Source: JAJPHF01 sp035293805 (GTDB taxonomy: Bacteria > Chloroflexota > UBA6077 > JAJPHF01). From it: 64,000 nt of DNA. The notes beneath the pieces were generated by a model. The model was given only the letters and a program-made list of their open reading frames with translations, ran no database searches and was not told where the DNA came from. Shown piece by piece: positions 1 through 8,155 of this stretch. The DNA is taken from NCBI GenBank assembly GCA_035293805.1, contig DATGMD010000032.1, positions 1-64,000 of the forward strand, given 5' to 3'. The stretch's first letter is position 1. Each line of letters opens with the position of its first letter. Position numbers and translations under genes: made by a program.

Positions 1-531
1 GCCCCGGAAGAAGACGCCGCACGCCCCGTGCTCCTTGCCAAACCGCAGCTCCTGCAGGGTCGCGTCCACGTCGCGCAGGGGCGGCACGACCGCCCAGCGT
101 ATCTTCCCGTTGGCGCGGTCCGCGACGTCGGCCAGGAAGCGATTGTACGCTTGGCAGAGGGCGACCTCGTACGCGACATCCGCCGTGAGGTAGGCGAGGA
201 ACAGGGTGGGGTAGACCACCTGCACGTCCACCTGCGTGGCCTCCATGTCCGCGTAGCGCGTCGGCAGGTCCAGCAGCTCCCGCGCCTTGGTGTCTCCGCG
301 GTTGCGCACGCTCGACTGCGCGGTCGGCGTAACGAGCCGGTTCCCGCCGCGGCCGGCGGGCTTCGGGAAGATCTGGCCGTCGATGAGCCACATGTGATCG
401 CTGGCCCCGTACTGGGTGTCCTCCGGCACGGCCACGACGACCGGCCGGCGCGGGTACCATTCGGGCTCGAGGAAGGTCCACATCTCCGGCGGTTCGGCGA
501 TGTGCGTATCGGCGTCCCACACAGTGCTCAT
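1..531 (-). CDS. Amidohydrolase 2 family metal-dependent hydrolase, C-terminus cut by window edge
   Basis: The frame is open from an ATG at 531 to the left edge, giving 177 codons of a longer protein. The N-terminus MSTVWDADTHIAEP carries the D-x-H metal-binding start of the amidohydrolase_2 (ACMSD/LigW-like) TIM-barrel family. The segment that follows (DMEATQVDVQVVYPTLFLAY, then a region on conserving a row of aromatic residues) matches the usual first half of these proteins. The remaining metal ligands lie outside the window. It is the third gene of a minus-strand run after an SBP and another amidohydrolase. Likely role, inferred from family: hydrolysis or decarboxylation of a ring-derived acid in the cytoplasm. 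The exact substrate cannot be told. Confidence 0.85.
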   Translation of the reverse strand, partial: MSTVWDADTHIAEPPEMWTFLEPEWYPRRPVVVAVPEDTQYGASDHMWLIDGQIFPKPAGRGGNRLVTPTAQSSVRNRGDTKARELLDLPTRYADMEATQVDVQVVYPTLFLAYLTADVAYEVALCQAYNRFLADVADRANGKIRWAVVPPLRDVDATLQELRFGKEHGACGVFFRG

Positions 532-653
532 AACGCTACTCACCTCGGCAGGCGGCATTCAGGCCATGGCCTGCCACGTAGACTAGGCTCGGGGCCGAGC
601 CGTGGTCGTTAAGTAGTCCCCAAAGCTCCCCAAAGCTATCGAAGGATTCGTAG

Positions 654-691
654 CCCGAGCCAGCGCCCGTCTTACGCTTGGCTGGCTCGGG
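654..691. terminator. Inverted repeat between two amidohydrolase genes
   Basis: An 11-bp perfect inverted repeat (CCCGAGCCAGC at 654-664, GCTGGCTCGGG at 681-691) with a 16-nt loop lies just beyond the stop of the amidohydrolase ending at 699. It could be a transcription terminator or an mRNA-stabilising hairpin. No T-run follows on the minus strand, so intrinsic termination is uncertain. The rest of 532-698 holds nothing else recognisable. Confidence 0.35.
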
Positions 692-698
692 ATCTCGC

Positions 699-1913
699 TC
701 ATGGGACCTGGACCGGAGCCTCCGTCGGTCGGCCCGCCTGCGCCCCAGCGCGCGCGGCAGCCAGGTGGAAGAAGTCGACGGCATTGCCGACCACCATGCG
801 GTAAGTCTCGTCGTCGGGCACGCCCGCGAAGTTGCGGGCGATCACCTCCATGGAGTGCGGCCACTCCGAGTCCTGATGCGGGAAGTCGGTGGCCCACAAG
901 AGGGCGTTGGCGCCGATATGGTGACGCATCTCTACGCCCACGGGGTCGGACTGGAAGCCCCACAGGCAGTGCTCGCGGATGTAGGCGCTGGGCGGCCGAG
1001 CCAGCGGCGGGAGGCCCAGGAGCGCCTCCGCCCAGCGGCGGTGGCGGTCGTAGCGCGCGTCGGCCTGCTGCAGGAAGTACGGAAGCCAGCCGATCTGCGT
1101 CTCCGCGAAGTACACGCGCAGGCTGGGGAAGCGATCGAACACGCCCGCCAGCACGAGCTGGAGCGCGTTGAGGGCTCCGCGCAGGCCGAACTTCGCCATC
1201 TGCTCGATGAACCCCTGGCCGCTGCCGATCCGCTGGACCACCTCGCGGGACGCCCGCGGGTACTCAAAGGAAGGGCCTGAGCGGTCCAGCTCCTGGTGCA
1301 CCGCGATGGGCATGCGCAGGCTGGTGGCGGCCGCCCAGAAGGCGTCGTCCTCGGGGGTGGGATAGGTCCGTCCGCTCGGGAAGACGCCGAGCACGACGCC
1401 CTTGAGCCCCAGGCGCGCACAGCGCTCGAGCTCACGAATCGCGTCCTTGACGCCGGTCCAGGGGATAACGCCCAGGCCGATGAGGCGGTCGGGTGCGACG
1501 GCGCAGTAGTCCTCGGCGAGGAAGTCGTTGTACCCGTAGACCACGGCCCGGTAGGCGTCGTCGTCGCGGATGCTCCGCCATAGGGGCGGCCCGGAGATGC
1601 CGGGGAAGAGCACCTCCGCGTCGATGCCGTCCTGGTCCTGCTCCTGCAACCGCTGCTCGGGCGGGCCGGTGCCCGGCGTCGTCTCGTAGTTCTGGCCGAT
1701 CGGGCTCCAGCGGTCGCGTCCCTTGCCGCCGTATAGATCCCAGGGCACCTCGCGCAGGGGGCGGCCTTCCACCAGCCAGGCATCGCTGCCGTCGGGGAGC
1801 CGGATGAGCCGTGGTACCCGCTCGCGGTGGGCCGCGGCCACCCGCGGTGCCCAGTATCGCGAGTCGATCTCCAGGTGCGAGTCCGCGGAGATGTAGCGGT
1901 AGGCTGCCACCAT
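699..1913 (-). CDS. Amidohydrolase 2 family metal-dependent hydrolase
   Basis: The 404-residue protein starts at ATG 1913, chosen because GAGGAGG sits 8 nt upstream; an upstream in-frame extension lacks such a site. Visible family features are the D-x-H ligand pair in ISADSHLEID near the N-terminus, an internal His in MPIAVHQELD, a FAETQIGWLPYF segment typical of the barrel, and a late Asp in LLWATDFPHQDSEWPHS. This is the ACMSD/LigW-like subset, whose members decarboxylate or hydrolyse aromatic-derived acids with a bound divalent metal. It follows the SBP gene by 144 bp on the same strand and precedes a second amidohydrolase, so the three probably serve one substrate. Substrate unknown. Confidence 0.88.
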   Translation of the reverse strand: MVAAYRYISADSHLEIDSRYWAPRVAAAHRERVPRLIRLPDGSDAWLVEGRPLREVPWDLYGGKGRDRWSPIGQNYETTPGTGPPEQRLQEQDQDGIDAEVLFPGISGPPLWRSIRDDDAYRAVVYGYNDFLAEDYCAVAPDRLIGLGVIPWTGVKDAIRELERCARLGLKGVVLGVFPSGRTYPTPEDDAFWAAATSLRMPIAVHQELDRSGPSFEYPRASREVVQRIGSGQGFIEQMAKFGLRGALNALQLVLAGVFDRFPSLRVYFAETQIGWLPYFLQQADARYDRHRRWAEALLGLPPLARPPSAYIREHCLWGFQSDPVGVEMRHHIGANALLWATDFPHQDSEWPHSMEVIARNFAGVPDDETYRMVVGNAVDFFHLAAARAGAQAGRPTEAPVQVP

Positions 1914-2057
1914 CCAGCCGACCTCCTCGCGAGCACGCTGTGCCCGAACTGGCCCGCTGCCGGCAACTATAGCCAACGCGCCTGGTATGAGCAACGGGCT
2001 GCGGCTCCGGTCGCGCACCGCGCTACTCGCCACGCTTCCGGCCCGATAGCTTCTTCG

Positions 2058-3176
2058 CTAGCGCGCATAGCGGCCCAGGCGCTGGAGCGCGTAGTCCACG
2101 AACTGATGGTCGACCACCGTCCCCAGATCGACCGGCTGCTGCACGACGCCGAGCTGCAGGAACACGTTCAGGTCCGCCTGCAGCGCCTCGACATCCAGGT
2201 AGCCGTCGGGATTGTAAGTGTGCAGCACGACCCGCTCCAGCACGCTCCGGTCCTTGAGACTCGTGTACTTCACCAGTAGGTCGAGAATAGCCGCGCGGTC
2301 CCGCCCCTGCACTACGGCGTCGTAATAGTCCCGCAGCGCCCGGACGTACCCCACCATCCAGCGCCGCGCGACCTCGGGCTCCTCGGCGATGAAGCGGCTG
2401 CCGTACATCAGCACCCCGCCCTGCTGGTAGTACGGTAGAAGCTCGTCGGCGCCCTTCCAGCGCACAATGACGCCCTGGCTCACTCCCTGGGCGACCTGCG
2501 GCTCCAGCAGCACGGAGGCATCGAGCGCGCCGTTTGCGAGCGCGGCGAGCGCGTCGGTCGGCCCCATCTCCACGAGGTCGACGTCCCGCTCGGTGAGCCC
2601 ACCCTTCTGCAGAGCCGCTACCAGGTTGACCATCAGGTTCACGCCGCGGGAGTTCAGCGAGATCTTGCGGCCTCGCAGGTCCGCGAAGTCGCGGACCTGG
2701 CCGCTGTCGATGAGGTCCTTGCGCACGACCAGCGCGTAGTAGCAGGTGTTGGTCCAGCACCCGCCCTTGTCCGCCACCAGCTTCAGCTCCAGCCCGCGCG
2801 CGGCGGCGTTGTAGAACGCGGCGTTCGCCGAGCCCCCCGCGATCTGGATCTCATTCGTCACGAGCGCGGGGAGGGACTCCGGGCCGGTAGAGAAGGGCAC
2901 GAATTCCGTCTCGATCCCCTCTTCCCGGAAGTAGCCGCGGTCCATACCGAGAAACACGCTAATGTCGGTGGAGACGCCCGGGGAGCCAAACTTCACGTGC
3001 GCGGGGGGGCTAAGCGGTGGCAGGCTGGCCGCTTGCGGGGTGACCTGCGGAGGCGCGGTCGCCGCCGTGGGCGCGGCGGCCTGAGACGTCCCGGGAGCTG
3101 CCGGCGATGAACAGGCGACGAGCAGCGCGGCGAAGAGGGCCACTCCCGGCACGTGAATGGGCCAGCGCGCGAGCAT
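2058..3176 (-). CDS. NMT1/SsuA-like ABC substrate-binding lipoprotein
   Basis: The 372-residue protein begins at ATG 3176, with GGAGG 7 nt upstream. A short signal peptide ends in the lipobox LLVACSS, followed by an Ala/Pro/Thr-rich linker of about 35 residues, so it is an anchored lipoprotein exposed outside the membrane. The mature part (VKFGSPGVSTDISVFLGMDR onwards) has the two-lobed NMT1/THI5-type fold seen in aliphatic sulfonate, nitrate and pyrimidine-precursor binding proteins. It is first in a minus-strand run with two amidohydrolases. No permease or ATPase gene is adjacent. The ligand is probably a small organic acid related to the hydrolase substrate (inference). Confidence 0.85.
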   Translation of the reverse strand: MLARWPIHVPGVALFAALLVACSSPAAPGTSQAAAPTAATAPPQVTPQAASLPPLSPPAHVKFGSPGVSTDISVFLGMDRGYFREEGIETEFVPFSTGPESLPALVTNEIQIAGGSANAAFYNAAARGLELKLVADKGGCWTNTCYYALVVRKDLIDSGQVRDFADLRGRKISLNSRGVNLMVNLVAALQKGGLTERDVDLVEMGPTDALAALANGALDASVLLEPQVAQGVSQGVIVRWKGADELLPYYQQGGVLMYGSRFIAEEPEVARRWMVGYVRALRDYYDAVVQGRDRAAILDLLVKYTSLKDRSVLERVVLHTYNPDGYLDVEALQADLNVFLQLGVVQQPVDLGTVVDHQFVDYALQRLGRYAR

Positions 3177-3510
3177 CGGCAACCTCCGTCTCTCGGCGCG
3201 ATGGCGGGGGACAGGCCCCCGACACTCGTCCACCGTAAGTGGCAATGGCTCGGCGAGCCCCACGTGGGGCCGCCGCGCCGGCCCGCCCCGCAAAAACCTG
3301 CTTGACTGTAGCCCGGCTCAGTCAGGTCCGCAAGCGCCCGTTGATTTGATTTGACCCTGGCGGACGGGGGTGGCCGTGCTGGCCCGGCGGCGGCCGCGCT
3401 CCTCCGCCGGCGCTGTCGCCTCCTGGCACGCGGAGCACGATAGCGTACCGTCGGCGCTTCTGGCCTTGCCTGCCGCCGCTTAGCGGAACCGGGTATGTGC
3501 CGGGGGGGGA
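3177..3510. other. Divergent intergenic region, minus-strand side
   Basis: This stretch separates the minus-strand SBP gene from the plus-strand promoter at 3511. Several short frames cross it, but none has a ribosome binding site with protein-like composition. I see no convincing sigma-70 pair for the minus-strand gene. Confidence 0.4.
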
Positions 3511-3538
3511 TTGACGGGACAAGCCGGCTCACTATAAT
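3511..3538 (+). promoter_or_regulatory. Strong sigma-70-type promoter for the MHS transporter leader
   Basis: TTGACG (3511-3516) and TATAAT (3533-3538) are separated by 16 nt. Transcription would start near 3545, leaving an untranslated leader of about 360 nt before the transporter ATG at 3908. The -10 box is followed by GGGG, as in two other putative promoters in the window. Confidence 0.7.
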
Positions 3539-3545
3539 GGGGTCA

Positions 3546-3907
3546 TCGGTTCTGTGGGATCGCGCGCCGCTCCTGGTAGGAGGCGTTCGTGCCTCACGGG
3601 CTGCGCATCCGACGCCGCGTCGTACCGGTGATCGTCCCCCTCATCACCGGCGGCACGCCTCTGGCCAATGCGCCTTCCGATAGACTACGACCCGCGTCCG
3701 CCGCGCGCTATCCTCCTACCCCCATTGGCGATGTGGGTAACCCGGTGCCCCTGCGCGGCGACGGGCGCGCCGCAGGAAGTTGCTCCAGGAGCCGACCCGT
3801 TGGTCCGAGACCGTCTCACGCAGTTGAGACAGGGCTGGCGGGACTGACGCCTCTGTGGTGAAGCCGCAAGGTAAGAGTGCGGGATTGGCACAGCGGGGAG
3901 GTGGGTG
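3546..3907 (+). promoter_or_regulatory. Long structured 5' leader, possible riboswitch or attenuator
   Basis: Several hairpins can be drawn between the promoter and the transporter start: GGG-TAA-CCC near 3735, GCGGCG/CGCCGC with outer CCT/AGG at about 3752-3777, GTCTCA/TGAGAC at about 3813-3830, and CCGCA/TGCGG at about 3864-3882. A 90-codon frame (3589-3861) begins with GTG after AGGAGG and could be a leader peptide, but its composition is not protein-like. I could not match the leader to a known riboswitch class. The final GGGGAGG before 3908 is the transporter's ribosome binding site. Confidence 0.35.
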
Positions 3908-5254
3908 ATGGACGTGGCTCGGCCGCTCGCCGTCGACGCGGGCTCGGAACGCCGGCCGATCGTCGAAGCGATCGCCGCCAGCACGATCGGCACTACCATC
4001 GAGTGGTACGACTTCTTCCTCTACGGCACCATGGCGGCGCTAGTTTTCCCCAAGCTGTTCTTCCCTGAGTTCGACCCGTTCGTGAGCCAGATCCTCGCGT
4101 TCACCACCTTCTTGGTCGGCTTCATTGCCCGCCCCGTCGGCGCAGTAGTGTTCGGGCATCTTGGGGACCGCATCGGGCGGAAGTCGACCCTGGTCGCGAC
4201 TCTGCTGTTGATGGGCATCGCGACCCTGCTCATCGGCTTCATGCCAGGCTACGACCAGATCGGGATCTGGGCCGCGCTGATCGTGTCGACCCTCCGCTTC
4301 TTCCAGGGCATGGGCGTCGGCGGGGAATGGGGCGGCTCGGTCCTCCTCGCCCTGGAATACGGGCACCGTGGTCGGCGGGGCTTCCTCGCGAGCTGGCCGC
4401 AGGCCGGGGTGCCCGCCGGGCTGCTCCTATCGACGGTCGTCGTGGCCATCTGCTCGGCGCTCTCCGGCGATCAATTCCTCACCTGGGGCTGGCGGGTTCC
4501 CTTCATCCTCAGCCTCGTGCTGGTCCTCCTCGGCCTGGTCATCCGGCTGCGGATCCTGGAGACCCCGCTGTTCCAACAGCTCCAGGCCGAGAACCGCGTG
4601 GCCCGGGCTCCCGTGCTCGACGTGCTCAAGCAGGACTGGCGCTACATCGTCCTGTCCGCGGGCGCCCGGATCAACGAGAACGCGGTCTTCTACCTCTTCG
4701 CCACCTTCGTCGTCTCCTACGGCACGCTCGTCCTCGGACTGACGCGCGAGTTCGTGCTGATGACCGTCTACGTCGCCGCCGCGATCGAGCTGGTTACGAT
4801 CCCGCTCTTCGGCTACTTCTCGGACCACCTCGGCCGCAAGCGCACGTACATCATCGGGACCGTGTTCCTGGCGCTGTTCGCCTTCCCCTACTACCTGCTG
4901 CTGGCGACCCGCACGCCGGCCCTCGTGCTGCTCGCGGTGGTCCTCTCGCTCGCTGGTGCCCACGCCTTGCTCTACGGCGTGCAGTCGTCGCTGATCTCGG
5001 AGCTGTTCCGGACCCGGCTGCGGTACAGCGGCGCCTCGCTCGGCTACCAGCTGGCCGCGCCGATCGCCGGCGGGCTCTCGCCGATCATCGCGACGGCCTT
5101 GCTGGCGCAGTTCAACCAGGCCTTCTGGCCGCTCGCCGCCTACGTGATCGGCATCTGTGTGCTCTCGCTGGTCTGCGTCTCGCTCCTGCCAGAGACGTCG
5201 CGTCGCGACATCGCGCGCGATGAGCGCGTGCTGATCCCGGCCACCGCGGAGTAG
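3908..5254 (+). CDS. MFS transporter, metabolite:H+ symporter (MHS) family
   Basis: The 448-residue membrane protein has about 12 hydrophobic segments. It carries the MHS signature at the N-terminus (GTTIEWYDFFLYG), the loop 2-3 motif GDRIGRK, RFFQGMGVGGEWGG in helix 4-5, and a second GR(K) loop motif (DHLGRKR) in the C-half. MHS proteins (KgtP, ProP, ShiA, PcaK-like relatives) import organic acids, osmolytes or aromatic acids with protons. ATG 3908 has GGGGAGG 7 nt upstream; GTG 3905 is also possible. The SDR gene 124 nt downstream is probably co-transcribed. The long leader suggests regulated expression. Confidence 0.92.
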   Translation: MDVARPLAVDAGSERRPIVEAIAASTIGTTIEWYDFFLYGTMAALVFPKLFFPEFDPFVSQILAFTTFLVGFIARPVGAVVFGHLGDRIGRKSTLVATLLLMGIATLLIGFMPGYDQIGIWAALIVSTLRFFQGMGVGGEWGGSVLLALEYGHRGRRGFLASWPQAGVPAGLLLSTVVVAICSALSGDQFLTWGWRVPFILSLVLVLLGLVIRLRILETPLFQQLQAENRVARAPVLDVLKQDWRYIVLSAGARINENAVFYLFATFVVSYGTLVLGLTREFVLMTVYVAAAIELVTIPLFGYFSDHLGRKRTYIIGTVFLALFAFPYYLLLATRTPALVLLAVVLSLAGAHALLYGVQSSLISELFRTRLRYSGASLGYQLAAPIAGGLSPIIATALLAQFNQAFWPLAAYVIGICVLSLVCVSLLPETSRRDIARDERVLIPATAE

Positions 5255-5378
5255 TCCCCCGCAGCTAGCTGGACGGATCAGGCGGGCGCCCCGCTCTGCC
5301 TCGGCGGTGAGCAGCCGGGGGCGGCAGCCGGCCGGAGCGAGACCGCGGGAGCGCGTGCAGGAGGGTTCTGGAACGACG

Positions 5379-6158
5379 ATGCCCTTCAACGTGGATCTAG
5401 CGGGTAAGGCCGCGCTCGTGACCGGGGCGGCGAGCGGGATCGGCCGGGTCATCGCAGAAGAGCTTGCCGCCCAGCGGGCGCGTGTGCTGCTGGCTGACCT
5501 CGACGAGGAGCAAGGCCAAGCCCTCGCGGCCCGCCTCCCGGGCGCGGTGTTTCAGCGAGCTGACGTCGCGTCGCGTGAGGACTGCCGGGCGCTCGTCGCC
5601 CGGGCAGAGGCCGCCTGGGGCGGTGTCGACATCCTGGTCAACAACGCGGGGCTGCAGCACGTCGCGCCCGTGGAGGAGTTCCCCGAGGCCCGTTGGGAGC
5701 AGCTTATCCGCACCATGCTGATCGGGCCGTTCTTCCTGACGCGCTACGCCCTCCCGCATATGTATCGCCGGGGTTGGGGGCGGATCGTCAACATCGCCTC
5801 GATTCACGCGCTGGTAGCTTCGCCCTACAAGTCGGCCTACGTAGCGGCGAAGCATGGCCTACTGGGCTTCACGAAGACGGTGGCCCTGGAGGCCGCCGAC
5901 AAGGGCGTCACGGTGAACGCCGTATGCCCCAGCTACGTGCGCACCCCGCTCGTGGAGCGGCAAATCGCCGACCAGGCGCGAACGCACGGCATCTCGGCGG
6001 AGGAGGTCGTCGAGCGCATCATGCTGGTGCCCGCGGCCATCAAGCGGCTGCTCGAGCCGAGCGAAGTAGCGGCCTATGTCATATTCCTCTGTTCGGACAC
6101 TGCTGCCGGGATCACCGGGGCCGCTCAGGTGATCGACTGCGGATGGACGGCCCACTGA
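5379..6158 (+). CDS. bdhA: SDR oxidoreductase, 3-hydroxybutyrate dehydrogenase-like
   Basis: The 259-residue classical SDR has the NAD-binding TGAASGIG (residues 14-21), NNAG, and the catalytic Ser and YxxxK in SIHALVASPYKSAYVAAKHG. The segment after the catalytic site (NAVCPSYVRTPLVERQI) and the C-terminal end (GAAQVIDCGWTAH) closely follow bacterial D-3-hydroxybutyrate dehydrogenases, which oxidise 3-hydroxybutyrate to acetoacetate with NAD+. The start ATG 5379 lies 13 nt after GGAGG; an upstream in-frame extension is not family-like. It follows the MHS transporter and may act on the imported hydroxy acid. A related hydroxy-acid substrate cannot be excluded. Confidence 0.88.
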   Translation: MPFNVDLAGKAALVTGAASGIGRVIAEELAAQRARVLLADLDEEQGQALAARLPGAVFQRADVASREDCRALVARAEAAWGGVDILVNNAGLQHVAPVEEFPEARWEQLIRTMLIGPFFLTRYALPHMYRRGWGRIVNIASIHALVASPYKSAYVAAKHGLLGFTKTVALEAADKGVTVNAVCPSYVRTPLVERQIADQARTHGISAEEVVERIMLVPAAIKRLLEPSEVAAYVIFLCSDTAAGITGAAQVIDCGWTAH

Positions 6159-6180
6159 ACGCGCGCCAGGATATCGCCTG

Positions 6181-6292
6181 CGCGCGCTCTGCAGTCCGCA
6201 CGCGGCCGGGTTGCCACTTCCAGGGGAACCAGCAGAACGCGGGCCTGCGGTTCCACGCGCGCTCTGCAGCCCGCACGCGGCCGGGTTGCCAC
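6181..6292. repeat. Two 37-nt direct repeats, 36/37 identical
   Basis: Copies at 6181-6217 and 6256-6292 differ at one base (CTGCAGT versus CTGCAGC in their middle) and share CACGCGGCCGGGTTGCCAC at their ends. They lie just after the SDR stop. A shorter related string (TGCGGCCGGGTT) appears near 8119. The repeats are too few for a CRISPR array and encode nothing recognisable. Confidence 0.7.
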
Positions 6293-6322
6293 CTGTGCGT
6301 CTAACAAGCGGGGAGGAGCGGG

Positions 6323-6485
6323 ATGAGCATCCCGGAGCGCAGGGTCCTGAATTTCGACAGCGTTCGGCGCCCCTATCCCGCGGCTCTATAAGGCGGGCGA
6401 GATGGGGTCGGTGTTCGGCCACGTCTACGCGCTGGGGAGCAACGATAACGCCCAGCGGCTCGCCGCGATCGGGGTGCGACGAGCC
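6323..6485 (+). pseudogene. Unidentified gene remnant with a frameshift
   Basis: A GGAGG site precedes ATG 6323, which opens a protein-like frame of 22 codons ending in TAA at 6389. A second frame continues at once as LYKAGEMGSVFGHVYALG and beyond, running into the opposite-strand cyclase gene. Joining the two needs a one-base shift. The family is not recognised. It may be the start of a gene truncated by rearrangement. Confidence 0.3.
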
Positions 6486-7316
6486 TCACTCCTCGACGGC
6501 GAAGAAGCGGCAAGGTGAGGCGCCGCCGTCGCGGATGAGGAGCGGCAACACGATCATCTTGCAGCGCCCGCCCGCGATCTGCTCGCAATCGACCAGGCAC
6601 TTGCAGCCGGCGATGGCCTTGCGGATGATGGCGCCGTAGCTGCTCGGCTCGGCGCTGGCGTGAGTCCGTCCGCCGAGGTCGATGTTGCGCTCGCGCGCCT
6701 CCGCCGACGGCCACGGCTTGGGCAGGGGCACCAGCGGCGTGTCGCCCAGGAACCAGTTGTGGCCCTGCACGCGCGGCGGGTTCACCAGGCCGCAGTCGGT
6801 CATGAACAGGCTGCTGTCCATCGCGTCCATCTGCTCGGCGAGTCGCAAGCCCGCCTCGTAGTGGAGGCAGGGCGTCTGCTTGTAGTAGTCCAGGCCCATG
6901 GCGTAGGCCCGCTCGCGGCTGCCCCAACCGGTCCGCAGCAGCACCTCGTCGCCCCGGCGGTAGTCGGCCTGGCGCAGCGCGGCGTCGATCTCCGCGGCGG
7001 TGATCTCGTGGCCCGGCGCGACGCGCACGTCCAGGATCGTCGTGTCGCGCAGGACCAGCCGATCGAGCGGGATCTCGCTGAGCGACCACTGGTACTTGGG
7101 GTTGGGCTGGAGCGGCACGGCGCTGAAGGGCAGGTTCTGCGACGGCGTCATGAACGGGCTGCCGCTCTCGCCGTCCAGCTTCATCAAGGTCCGCCGCAGG
7201 CCGTGCCGTTCGTACACCAGGTACTCGACGAACCGCACCGGGGAGTTGGTGACCGGGAGAATCTCGCCGTACCCCGCGCCCTCCCAGATGGGCATGCTCA
7301 GATCGTGGATCTTCAT
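6486..7316 (-). CDS. Cyclase/kynurenine-formamidase-like protein lacking the usual His motif (copy 1)
   Basis: The 276-residue protein starts at ATG 7316, overlapping the stop of the upstream paralogue by 4 nt (ATGA), which implies translational coupling. The C-terminal half has the cyclase-family pattern (GHEITAAEIDAAL, GDEVLLRTGWG, then MTDCGLVNPP) of PF04199. Family enzymes hydrolyse N-formylkynurenine or cyclic amides using metal bound by HxGTHxDxP. The corresponding place here reads DGESGSPFMTP, with no His or Asp ligands. It may be a divergent hydrolase with different ligands or a non-catalytic subunit of its neighbour. It is the last gene of a minus-strand operon with copy 2 and a Pht5-like protein. 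Confidence 0.82.
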   Translation of the reverse strand: MKIHDLSMPIWEGAGYGEILPVTNSPVRFVEYLVYERHGLRRTLMKLDGESGSPFMTPSQNLPFSAVPLQPNPKYQWSLSEIPLDRLVLRDTTILDVRVAPGHEITAAEIDAALRQADYRRGDEVLLRTGWGSRERAYAMGLDYYKQTPCLHYEAGLRLAEQMDAMDSSLFMTDCGLVNPPRVQGHNWFLGDTPLVPLPKPWPSAEARERNIDLGGRTHASAEPSSYGAIIRKAIAGCKCLVDCEQIAGGRCKMIVLPLLIRDGGASPCRFFAVEE

Positions 7317-8092
7317 GTCGGCGTCCCTTCCACCGCCACCACGCGGCAGGGCGAGCCGATCCCCCGGACGACCCGCAGCGGCGCGACGATCACCCGGCAC
7401 CGCCGCTCGCCGATGGCGCCGCAGTTCACCAGCCGCTTCACCGTCATCACGCCGGCCTCGGCGAGTCGGAAGTCGGCGGCCCAGTCCGCCAGCGCCTCGC
7501 GCTCAAGGTAACCGGCGAGGTAGGCGCGCGCCGCCTCGGAGGGCCAACAGAGAGGGCGAGGCCGCAGCGTGGTCCACTCGGGGAGGAGGTGCTGGTCGGG
7601 GTAACCGACGAGGGCCGTGTCGAGCAACAGCAGGTTGCTGTGCCGGCGGCTCATCGTCTCCGCCAGATAGGCAGCGCCGTCCAGTCCCAGGTGCGGGGTA
7701 TCGAGCAGATACGCATCGTGCCCCGGCTCGCGCGGCGCGCCGTCGCCCCAGCCGGTGCGGAGCAGCAGCGCGTCGCCGTCCCGAAAGTCAGCGTCGGCCA
7801 GTGCGGCGGCCAGCCGGTCCTGACCGATCGGCTCGCGCCGGTCGCACGGTAGGTCCACCACCGCGGTCTCGCGCAGGACCAGCGCGGGCGGCTCGACCTC
7901 GTGCAGGCGCCGCGTGCGCCGGAAGGCGGCGAACTGAGCCGGTAACAGCAGCGACGTGCCGCTCTCCGTCCCCACGGTGATGCCCTTTTCGGGATCCCCC
8001 CGCGGGGCGAGCATGAATTGCGTGGCCGTGGGGAACAGCTCGTCCGGCATCCATTGATAATCGAGCGGCATCGTCAGCTCGAGTAGGCGCAT
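7313..8092 (-). CDS. Cyclase/kynurenine-formamidase-like protein lacking the usual His motif (copy 2)
   Basis: The 259-residue protein starts at ATG 8092 with GGGGAGG just upstream. It shares the PF04199 layout with the next gene: DADFRDGDALLLRTGWG, then NLLLLDTALVGYP, and a conserved C-terminal NCGAIGERRCRVIVAPL (copy 1 has DCEQIAGGRCKMIVLPL). The metal-motif position reads TESGTSLLLP rather than HxGTHxDxP, so the substitution is shared by both copies and is not random decay. A heteromer of the two is plausible given the 4-nt overlap. The substrate is probably an amide, lactam or lactone made in the neighbouring pathway (inference). Confidence 0.82.
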   Translation of the reverse strand: MRLLELTMPLDYQWMPDELFPTATQFMLAPRGDPEKGITVGTESGTSLLLPAQFAAFRRTRRLHEVEPPALVLRETAVVDLPCDRREPIGQDRLAAALADADFRDGDALLLRTGWGDGAPREPGHDAYLLDTPHLGLDGAAYLAETMSRRHSNLLLLDTALVGYPDQHLLPEWTTLRPRPLCWPSEAARAYLAGYLEREALADWAADFRLAEAGVMTVKRLVNCGAIGERRCRVIVAPLRVVRGIGSPCRVVAVEGTPT

Positions 8093-8155
8093 CGCTCCTC
8101 CCCGCACACGCGCTCATGTGCGGCCGGGTTCCGCCTTGTGAGGGGTGTGGCCCCC

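Noticed and set aside
3589..3861. 90-codon frame with AGGAGG and GTG start inside the leader
   Set aside because: The start looks good, but the composition is Pro/Arg-rich without family resemblance and overlaps strong stem structures. It is kept only as a possible leader peptide.
6181..6292. Direct repeats as a possible CRISPR array
   Set aside because: There are only two copies, spaced 38 nt apart, with no further units, leader or cas genes in the window.
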